This document shows, one piece after another, positions 57,906-64,000 of a stretch of 64,000 nucleotides of DNA (the first letter of the stretch is position 1; the number at the start of each line of letters is the position of its first letter). The notes under the pieces are model-generated. The model was not told the DNA's origin. It saw only the letters and a program-made list of their open reading frames with translations, and did no database searches. Origin of the DNA: Roseburia rectibacter (GTDB lineage Bacteria; Bacillota; Clostridia; Lachnospirales; Lachnospiraceae); assembly GCF_014287515.2 (NCBI RefSeq), contig NZ_CP092473.1, positions 2,197,001 to 2,261,000 of the forward strand, in the 5' to 3' direction. The position numbers were made by a program, and so were the translations under genes.

Positions 57906-58499
57906 TCAGATTATCTTATATTCACTTTCTTCGGTATAGATACGATACATTTTTATATCTGTATCAAGTACTTCCAACTCTGGTTCAAGCTGGTTCTCGT
58001 AAGCTAATGCATAGCGGTTTAGCTTTGCAAATCTTGCAAAATAGCGGTCGTAAAAGCCCTTACCGTAGCCGTAGCGGCTGCCAGTGGGGGTAAAGACGAC
58101 TCCTGGAACTAAGACTGCAACCTGTTGGTCGTATAAATCCATGGGATTTATACGGCGGCATTCCACAGTTGGTTCCATGACATGAAATGCACCCTCCGAT
58201 GTCTGTGCGAAAGATGTGATCTCGTAAAATTCCATGGTACAGTCTGTTCCTGTCCGTGGCAGCGCGACATGTTTTCCATCATGTAACGCCTGTCTGAGAA
58301 ACGTTAGGCAGTCTGCTTCTTTTCCAAGCGGATAATATCCAAAAATCCAGTCTGTTTTGGCATACCAGTCCGATTTTAACAGATTATCACAGATTTTTCT
58401 GCTCTTTTCATGTTTTTCAGATTCTGACATTGCGTCCCGGATGGCAAGATGCTTTTTCCGGATCTCTTTTTTGTCAGGAGAGCTTTTTCTTGTTTCCAT
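57906..58499 (-). CDS. 5-formyltetrahydrofolate cyclo-ligase
   Basis: 197 residues from the ATG at 58499 (GGAG 6 nt upstream); the frame from 58547 lies inside the upstream gene. Motifs: [15 protein letters not shown], the [15 protein letters not shown] region and [16 protein letters not shown], the ATP-binding signature. It turns 5-formyl-THF to 5,10-methenyl-THF. Its start overlaps the DUF896 gene by 26 bp. Confidence 0.93.
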   Translation of the reverse strand: METRKSSPDKKEIRKKHLAIRDAMSESEKHEKSRKICDNLLKSDWYAKTDWIFGYYPLGKEADCLTFLRQALHDGKHVALPRTGTDCTMEFYEITSFAQTSEGAFHVMEPTVECRRINPMDLYDQQVAVLVPGVVFTPTGSRYGYGKGFYDRYFARFAKLNRYALAYENQLEPELEVLDTDIKMYRIYTEESEYKII

Positions 58500-58698
58500 A
58501 TTCTTCTCCGAGATTTGTGACCGTACCGTCCGGATTTTGCATATCAATGTTATTTAACTGTGCTACGAGATTGCGTTTTACATCTGCAACATAGGCTTTG
58601 CGCAACATTGCCTGCTCTTCTTTTTCTGCTGCGGTAAGCCCTTCTGCCTGTGATTTGCGGTAAAGTGCGTTGATTCTGTCAATCTGTTCCTGTTTCAT
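58474..58698 (-). CDS. DUF896 small protein (YnzC-like)
   Basis: 74 residues from the ATG at 58698 (GGAG 6 nt upstream). The DUF896 pattern is clear: IDRINALYRKSQAEGLTAAE, KEEQAMLRKAYV, VKRNLVAQL. A helical protein of unknown function; B. subtilis YnzC is SOS-linked. It overlaps fthC and follows proB, so all four genes to proA may form one operon. Confidence 0.93.
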   Translation of the reverse strand: MKQEQIDRINALYRKSQAEGLTAAEKEEQAMLRKAYVADVKRNLVAQLNNIDMQNPDGTVTNLGEEYGNKKKLS

Positions 58699-58750
58699 TA
58701 AAATCTCCATTCCTGCGCATGAAAAATTTATTATTCACACAAATCTTTTT

Positions 58751-59602
58751 CTATCCGATTGTTTCTAATATGAAATCTTCAATACGGAATGTTTCTTTCT
58801 TCTGTGCCTTAAAAATGGTTCCCCTAAAGCTGTCATCAAAAATATGATGCAGTACACAGACATCTGCTCCGTTTGCAATGATCATATCTGTCCCGGAAAG
58901 TGTCGCGATCTTTGCCGCGGTCAGCTTGGTCGCCATGCCGCCGGTTCCGACATCGCTTCCGGTCGTACTCTTTGCCATTCCAAGAATGTCTGAATCCATC
59001 TTTTCGACCACTTCGATCAATTTTGCATCCGGATTCTTATGCGGATCATCCGTAAATAATCCGTCAATATCGGATAACAAAATCAAAAGATCTGCTCCAA
59101 TCAGGGAAGCAACGATCGCAGAAAGCGTGTCATTGTCACCAAACTGCATCTCATAGGTAGATACCGTGTCATTTTCATTGACAATCGGGATCGCACCTAA
59201 ACGGAACAATTCATCAAATGTATTTTTGGCATTTTCTCTGGAAACTGGGTTGACCATGGTATTTTTGGTCATAAGCACCTGACCTGCCACCTGGTTATAT
59301 TCTGCAAACAGCTTCTGGTAGATCATCATCAGTCTTGCCTGTCCGACTGCTGCACATGCCTGTTTTGTAGAAAGTTCCCGTGGCCGCTCTGTCATGCCAA
59401 GCGACTGTCTTCCAACTGCGATCGCACCGGAACTGACTAAGCAGACATCCATCCCTCTGTTTCTTAAGTTGCAAAGCTCGCGCACTAAGTGCTCTAGTTT
59501 TGTAAAATTCAGACTGCCGGTCTCCTCATAATTTAATGAAGAAGAACCGATCTTAACAACAACTCTTTTTTTCTCATGAAAGTGAAAACTTTTCTGGTCC
59601 AT
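58751..59602 (-). CDS. proB: Glutamate 5-kinase (without PUA domain)
   Basis: 283 residues. Amino-acid kinase fold: VVVKIGSSSLNYEETG, LVSSGAIAVGRQSLG, NENDTVSTYEMQFGDNDTLSA and GVGTGGMATKLTAAK-like (GSDVGTGGMATKLTAAKIA). It lacks the ~80-residue C-terminal PUA domain of E. coli ProB. The PUA-less form exists in other Firmicutes. First gene of the proB-DUF896-fthC-proA row. Confidence 0.96.
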   Translation of the reverse strand: MDQKSFHFHEKKRVVVKIGSSSLNYEETGSLNFTKLEHLVRELCNLRNRGMDVCLVSSGAIAVGRQSLGMTERPRELSTKQACAAVGQARLMMIYQKLFAEYNQVAGQVLMTKNTMVNPVSRENAKNTFDELFRLGAIPIVNENDTVSTYEMQFGDNDTLSAIVASLIGADLLILLSDIDGLFTDDPHKNPDAKLIEVVEKMDSDILGMAKSTTGSDVGTGGMATKLTAAKIATLSGTDMIIANGADVCVLHHIFDDSFRGTIFKAQKKETFRIEDFILETIG

Positions 59603-59760
59603 TTTCCCATTGAATCCCCTTTATTTCTGATTATTCTTTTTCGAACATATGCACTGTATTATACTCTATCATATCTGATGCAAAATATCAAAGAAAAAAA
59701 AGAGAATATCTGTTCTGCATTGGCACATCTACAACGAATTGCAGTAAAAATAATATATTA

Positions 59761-59769
59761 TGGTATACT
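59761..59769 (+). promoter_or_regulatory. Extended -10 promoter for apbE
   Basis: TGGTATACT (TGn-TATACT), 85 bp before the start. A TTGCAG upstream has a 19-nt spacer, so the extended -10 is the main element. An ACAACT/AGTTGT hairpin with TTTT follows near 59806-59824 and could attenuate. Confidence 0.45.
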
Positions 59770-59854
59770 TGTGGCATTTTTATTTTTATGCTAAAGTGTT
59801 GTTCGGACAACTCAAGTTGTTTTCCTTGAAAATCAGGTAAAAATGGAGAATTTT

Positions 59855-60916
59855 ATGAAACGAAACTATCGATTATTTTTATGTATACTGCTGTCTATGC
59901 CGGTTTTACTGCTATCCGGCTGTGATCTGCCATCCCGGCTCAATTTTGGCAAAACTTCCGGCTCCGGCGAATCGATCTCCAAATCGGGTTTTTATTTTAA
60001 TACCGTCATTACCGTCACCTTATATGGAACAAAAGACGAAACCCTGCTCGATGACTGTTTTTCTCTGGCAGACACTTATGAAAATTATTTTTCCAACACG
60101 ATCGCAGACAGCGATGTGTCAAAAATCAATGCAGCAGGCGGTGCACCTGTCACCGTGCATGAAGAGACCGCAGAACTGATCAAAAAAGGGCTTTATTACG
60201 GAGATCTGAGCAATGGAAAATTTGATATTACGATTGGAAAATTATCGGATCTGTGGGATGTTTCTACCAAGGCTTTATTAGAGAAAACAGATGCCTCTAT
60301 GATTCCATCTGATGATGAGATCAAAAAGGCTTTAACGACAGTAGACTATCAGAATGTAGTTGTAGATGGCAATACCGTCACCTTAAAAGATCCGTCCGCT
60401 AAAATTGATCTCGGCGGAATTGCCAAAGGATATATTGCAGACCGCATGAAAGATTACCTGAATCAAAAAGGAGCCGCCTGCGGCTATATCAACCTCGGCG
60501 GCAATGTGCTCTGTCTTGGTGCAAAACCGGACGGTTCTTCCTATAATATTGGCATCCAGCGTCCGTTTGACGATGAGGGCGCTGCAATGCTCGCTGTATC
60601 CGTGACCGACCAGACCGTTGTGTCTTCCGGTGTTTATGAGCGCTATTTTGAGGTGGACGGCAAACGCTATCATCACATTTTAGATACTGCTACCGGATAT
60701 CCCTATGATAACGGACTGCTGGGTGTTTCGATCATCACGGACGAATCCGTGGACGGTGATGGACTCTCCACCACCTGTTTTGCACTGGGTTTAGCTGACG
60801 GGATGGCGCTTGTGGAAAGTCTGGATAATACAGAAGCCGTTTTTATTACGGAGGATTATGAATTGCATTTTAGTTCGGGGATGGGGACTAAAATTCCGTA
60901 TCAGGTGATGGAGTGA
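59855..60916 (+). CDS. apbE: FAD:protein FMN transferase ApbE (lipoprotein)
   Basis: 353 residues from the ATG at 59855 (GGAG 6 nt upstream; the ATG at 59843 overlaps that site). Lipoprotein signal with LLLSGC (Cys23). ApbE motifs: FYFNTVITVTLYG, NGKFDITIGKLSDLWD, AKIDLGGIAKGYIADRM and YHHILDTATGYPYDN. It attaches FMN to Rnf/Nqr and other extracytoplasmic flavoproteins. No rnf gene lies in the window. Confidence 0.95.
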   Translation: MKRNYRLFLCILLSMPVLLLSGCDLPSRLNFGKTSGSGESISKSGFYFNTVITVTLYGTKDETLLDDCFSLADTYENYFSNTIADSDVSKINAAGGAPVTVHEETAELIKKGLYYGDLSNGKFDITIGKLSDLWDVSTKALLEKTDASMIPSDDEIKKALTTVDYQNVVVDGNTVTLKDPSAKIDLGGIAKGYIADRMKDYLNQKGAACGYINLGGNVLCLGAKPDGSSYNIGIQRPFDDEGAAMLAVSVTDQTVVSSGVYERYFEVDGKRYHHILDTATGYPYDNGLLGVSIITDESVDGDGLSTTCFALGLADGMALVESLDNTEAVFITEDYELHFSSGMGTKIPYQVME

Positions 60917-60937
60917 TGATCTGCCATGGTATGGATT

Positions 60938-62224
60938 TTATAACTGTATGATCTGATTATTTTCTTCCGTAAAGTTTCCACCATCCATATTCTTTCTCAC
61001 AAAAGGAACTCCCTTGCGAACATAAAATATATTATCTGTAAGCAGTGCATCCGGGTTTTCGGACGGACTGATGGTTCCACCTAAATCATCATAACTGACG
61101 TTATTACGAAATGTGTTATGAATGGCCTCCTGCATACAAAACATCACACAACCGCCTTCATTTTGCCTGCTGTAATTATACTCATACACCGTTCCATCCC
61201 CGGAATCTGCATCGTAAGCCATCCCGTCCTGATTCAGCCGCGTGTCTGCCACTTCATTATAACAAAACAACGCATCTTTACATTTCCATGGCCAGATTGC
61301 CGCAGCAACCTTTCCACCACGGTTGCCCGGATTGCAATAAATACGGTCATTGATCTCACATGCCACAGAATCGGTCATATTATGTTCCACAAACGGGCGC
61401 AGTGCATACATGACCGTTATTCCATCTCCACCTGCCATTTTCACATAATTATCCCGTATCACAATATTCTCATGACCATATTTCAAAAACCTTTTTTTAT
61501 CCAGTTCTGCACCCGCAAATTTCTCATGTGCATAACTATACCCGACTGCGATCCCCCAACGGCTCACACGATATACATAGCATCCCTCCACCAGGATATC
61601 TGAAAATCTTGCCACTCCTGTCATTGCTTCTTCCGCTGGCTGTAATGCTGTCATATAGATGCCGCCATTATTCATATGCTTGTCATAAACATTTCCATGA
61701 ACATCATGGATTTTAAGATTTCGAAGTGTGATTCCACATCTTAAACCTTTCTCTTTTGCAACGACTGCAACACCTGTACGCTCCATTTTATCTGCCTGTG
61801 AATAATTTTCGCCGATCACTTTATCCGCACTGTTTGTAATCTCAATATCCTGTATGATAATATACTCGGCATCAAATAGAAGTACTGCCGAGGAAACATA
61901 ACCATGGTAAACATGCGTCGGCGAATCCAGTTCTTTTCCATAATCCTGATACCAGATTCCCTGTCCGTCTGTCTTTATCAGAGGATCTTCACCACATCCA
62001 TAACTTCCAATTACAATCGGCATCTGCTTTGTTCCGCTGTCACGAATCTGTAAAAACTGTTTTTCAAAAACACTTCCACACGCAAGCAATATGTGATCCC
62101 CCGGTTTTAGTGCAAGCCTATTGACGGCAAAAAGACTTGCGAATGCACTGTTTTCACTCAAACCGTCATTGGTATCATTTCCGTTTATCGAATCGACATA
62201 ATATTTCCTGCACAAGTCTGTCAT
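60938..62224 (-). CDS. Right-handed parallel beta-helix protein, carbohydrate-active candidate
   Basis: 428 residues from the ATG at 62224 (GGAGG 6 nt upstream); the longer frame has no site. YYVDSINGNDTNDGLSENSAFASL is the usual N-cap of pectate-lyase-like beta-helix proteins. The rungs contain IIIQDIEITNSADKV, GITLRNLKIHDVHGN, ENIVIRDNYVKMAGGDGITV and YNYSRQNEGGCVMFCM. No signal peptide. I cannot place it in a PL or GH family; GH28-type motifs are absent. It overlaps the upstream gene by 50 bp. Confidence 0.8.
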   Translation of the reverse strand: MTDLCRKYYVDSINGNDTNDGLSENSAFASLFAVNRLALKPGDHILLACGSVFEKQFLQIRDSGTKQMPIVIGSYGCGEDPLIKTDGQGIWYQDYGKELDSPTHVYHGYVSSAVLLFDAEYIIIQDIEITNSADKVIGENYSQADKMERTGVAVVAKEKGLRCGITLRNLKIHDVHGNVYDKHMNNGGIYMTALQPAEEAMTGVARFSDILVEGCYVYRVSRWGIAVGYSYAHEKFAGAELDKKRFLKYGHENIVIRDNYVKMAGGDGITVMYALRPFVEHNMTDSVACEINDRIYCNPGNRGGKVAAAIWPWKCKDALFCYNEVADTRLNQDGMAYDADSGDGTVYEYNYSRQNEGGCVMFCMQEAIHNTFRNNVSYDDLGGTISPSENPDALLTDNIFYVRKGVPFVRKNMDGGNFTEENNQIIQL

Positions 62225-62639
62225 ACACTTCCTCCCGCAATCTTTTTTCAATGATCTGCTCTACCTCTTCATAAGAAAAAAGATCTCCAAAATATCTTCC
62301 AAATAAATCTTTATTCCGCTCATAGAAAGCTTTTTTCTGATTTTCTGTAATCTCCGGACTGATTCCTGATTTTCTAATATTTTCTGTCGGCTGTACGAAA
62401 TCCAACCGGAAACGCGTCAATTCATACTGTAGATACATCGGCAATGAATATCTGCGCGGTCCGTAAAATACCTTTTTCTCCATTTCAAGCCTGGCATTCT
62501 CTTCATTTTTTTCTGCACATCTTTTTTCCAACGCCTCTATATCGGCGTTTTCAATCAACCCCAGCTTTTCTGCAAGAACAAGTTCGGCTTTCGCATATGC
62601 CCACTCTTCTGGTGTAAGGCAGTATCTTTTTTCTATCAT
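62175..62639 (-). CDS. Hypothetical protein (154 aa), co-operonic with sugar permeases
   Basis: Not recognised. Charged, mostly helical, with heptad-like Glu/Lys stretches (ADIEALEKRCAEKNEENARLEMEKK) and a C-terminal VEQIIEKRLREEVYDRLVQEIL. Starts MIEKRYCLTPEEWAYAKAEL. Its ATG overlaps the permease stop by 4 bp and its end overlaps the beta-helix gene by 50 bp, so it is translated with both. It has no membrane helix or signal. Confidence 0.7.
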   Translation of the reverse strand: MIEKRYCLTPEEWAYAKAELVLAEKLGLIENADIEALEKRCAEKNEENARLEMEKKVFYGPRRYSLPMYLQYELTRFRLDFVQPTENIRKSGISPEITENQKKAFYERNKDLFGRYFGDLFSYEEVEQIIEKRLREEVYDRLVQEILCRFDKRK

Positions 62640-63451
62640 TTAACAGCCCCCGTAATTCCATTTGCAAAACTTTTCTGCAGACATAAGAAAATAATCGCCG
62701 TCGGAAGTGTACAGATCAGTACACCGAGCATCAACATCCCATAATCAACACTGTAGCCGCTTTTTAAGTTTGCCACAAGCATTGGCATTGTGATGGAATC
62801 ATTATTTTGAAAGACAATCTTTGGCCACAGATAACTATTCCATGCGTTCATAAAAGTAACCGTCATTGCAGCTCCATATGTTGATTTCATAACAGGCACA
62901 AACATCCGGAAAAAAATCTGTATTTCACTTAGCCCCTCCAGACGAGCCGCCTCTATAATATCATGAGGGAAAGACCGCGCCGCCTGACGGAACATCATAA
63001 TCATAAATGGCGTTGAAATAGACGGCAAAACAAATGCAATCCAGCTATTGACCAGATTCCAGGAAGAGATCATTTTAAAAAGCGGGATCATGATTGCAAC
63101 AAATGGCAGCATCATAGCTAACAACAATACACTCATCAATATGTCTTTTCCCTTATCATGATAAATTTCAAATCCATAACCTGCAATTGAACAGACCAAT
63201 AATGTGATAATCGTCATAAGAATCGCATTTCGAAATGAATTGATCATTGCCAGCCCCAGATTCTGATTGGCAATCAATGCCTTAAAATTTTCGACTAAAT
63301 ATGTTCCAGGAAACAGTTTTCCCCTGACCACATCAATACTTTGATTGGTTGCACCACAAACCATGTAATATAGTGGAAATACAGACAAAAAACTTGCAAA
63401 AATCAATACAATATGTGATATACATAATTTTCCTTTACTCACGTTTGTCAC
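62636..63451 (-). CDS. Carbohydrate ABC transporter permease (MalG-type)
   Basis: 271 residues, six membrane helices. EAA loop EAARLEGLSEIQIFFRMFVP. The C-terminus FANGITGAVK is typical of the MalG class of CUT1 permeases. Partner of the next gene, whose end it overlaps by 17 bp. Confidence 0.92.
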   Translation of the reverse strand: MTNVSKGKLCISHIVLIFASFLSVFPLYYMVCGATNQSIDVVRGKLFPGTYLVENFKALIANQNLGLAMINSFRNAILMTIITLLVCSIAGYGFEIYHDKGKDILMSVLLLAMMLPFVAIMIPLFKMISSWNLVNSWIAFVLPSISTPFMIMMFRQAARSFPHDIIEAARLEGLSEIQIFFRMFVPVMKSTYGAAMTVTFMNAWNSYLWPKIVFQNNDSITMPMLVANLKSGYSVDYGMLMLGVLICTLPTAIIFLCLQKSFANGITGAVK

Positions 63452-64000
63452 CTACTTTCATTTGAATTGCAGACAAAATTGCCACTATAATAAGGATAAA
63501 CACTGAAAGTGCTGCCGCATAATTAAATTTTGGTGTCTCCACAAAAGAAATGTTATAAATATAATGCGTCAATGTCATTGTTGACTTTCCCGGTCCACCA
63601 GCCGTTAAATTTACAGACTCGTCAAACAACTGCAGTGTTCCAGACGTTGACATAATAGCCGTCAGTAATATGGTAGGCTTTAACAGTGGAATGGTGATCT
63701 TTGTAAACTGTTGAAACGGTGATGCCCCATCAATACGACTCGCCTCATAGACGGAATAATCAATATTCTGCAGCCCTGCAAGATAAAACACCATATTGTA
63801 ACCGGTCCATCTCCAGACCAACGCGATTATAATTACAAATCTTGCAGCCCATGCATTCTGAAACCAGTCTACGGTCGGAAGTCCAACCGCAGAAATAACG
63901 TGATTTACCAGACCATCCTGCGCAAACAGTGACTTAAAAATCATAGAATACGATACCAGTGATGTTGCACATGGCAGGAAAATCATAGTTCGATAGATTC
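63435..64000 (-). CDS. Carbohydrate ABC transporter permease (MalF-type), 5' end cut by window edge
   Basis: The frame stays open to base 64000, so the N-terminus lies outside. The visible 188 residues show four or five membrane helices and the EAA loop EASRIDGASPFQQFTKITIPLL, then LFDESVNLTAGGPGKSTMTL, typical for MalF-like permeases. A binding-protein gene is expected just outside the window. Confidence 0.92.
   Translation of the reverse strand, partial: IYRTMIFLPCATSLVSYSMIFKSLFAQDGLVNHVISAVGLPTVDWFQNAWAARFVIIIALVWRWTGYNMVFYLAGLQNIDYSVYEASRIDGASPFQQFTKITIPLLKPTILLTAIMSTSGTLQLFDESVNLTAGGPGKSTMTLTHYIYNISFVETPKFNYAAALSVFILIIVAILSAIQMKVGDKRE

Overview
The window looks like a chromosomal segment of an anaerobic, spore-forming, low-G+C Firmicute, most likely a gut Lachnospiraceae (Clostridium cluster XIVa; Roseburia-like by gene content, but the species cannot be fixed from this sequence). 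Support comes from an alpha/beta-type spore SASP, GerW/YtfJ, the Firmicute order rpmB-yloU-yloV-recG, a Zn-ribbon L28, and many cell-surface proteins with Ig-like (BIG_2) repeats. There are no tRNA, rRNA, IS, phage or CRISPR features. Both ends cut genes: a BIG_2 surface protein on the left and a sugar ABC permease on the right.

Layout. 1-3.2 kb: truncated BIG_2 surface protein, a compact TxpA-like type I toxin with a convergent antisense RNA, and two tandem secreted paralogues of unknown function. 3.5-6.3 kb: rqcH and a CPBP protease. 6.3-8.1 kb: a GH105 unsaturated uronyl hydrolase under a 46-bp perfect palindromic operator, then a SASP gene. 8.2-12.8 kb: housekeeping recG, yloV/fakA-like, yloU and rpmB. 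12.9-20 kb: a giant secreted multimodular GH16 beta-glucanase and a secreted FN3-repeat protein. 20-35 kb: a pectin/rhamnogalacturonan locus. One long minus-strand operon encodes a lipoprotein binding protein, two LplB/LplC-type permeases, a CE12 acetylesterase, two GH43 enzymes (one fused to ankyrin repeats), a short degenerate GH105-like protein, a GH28 and a TIM-barrel isomerase. Opposite lie a YesS-like membrane AraC regulator and a beta-lactamase-fold hydrolase. 35-44 kb: a GNAT pseudogene and the uronate catabolic genes, kduD-uxaA-uxaB facing lacI-uxaC-kduI-rpiB/dhuI-like. 44-60 kb: housekeeping and cell-envelope genes (gerW, ytfI, NUDIX, PBP, FtsW/RodA, U32, zapA, ruvBA, Gx transporter, NusG-II protein, miaB, proA, fthC, DUF896, proB, apbE), with a 50-bp tandem repeat after miaB. 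61-64 kb: the start of a second sugar locus with a parallel beta-helix protein, an unknown protein and ABC permeases.

How it fits together (inference from family knowledge). Pectin or RG-I oligomers enter through the ABC importer. They are de-acetylated and trimmed inside the cell by CE12, GH28, GH43 and GH105, none of which has a visible signal peptide. Galacturonate goes through UxaC-UxaB-UxaA to KDG. Unsaturated uronates go through KduI and/or the RpiB-family isomerase, then KduD, to KDG. KDG kinase and aldolase are not in the window. A LacI regulator encoded beside its own operator probably links the GH105 gene and uxaB/uxaA through a shared TGTAAGCG(C/T)TTACA motif. Cre-like sites near the lacI and binding-protein promoters suggest catabolite repression.
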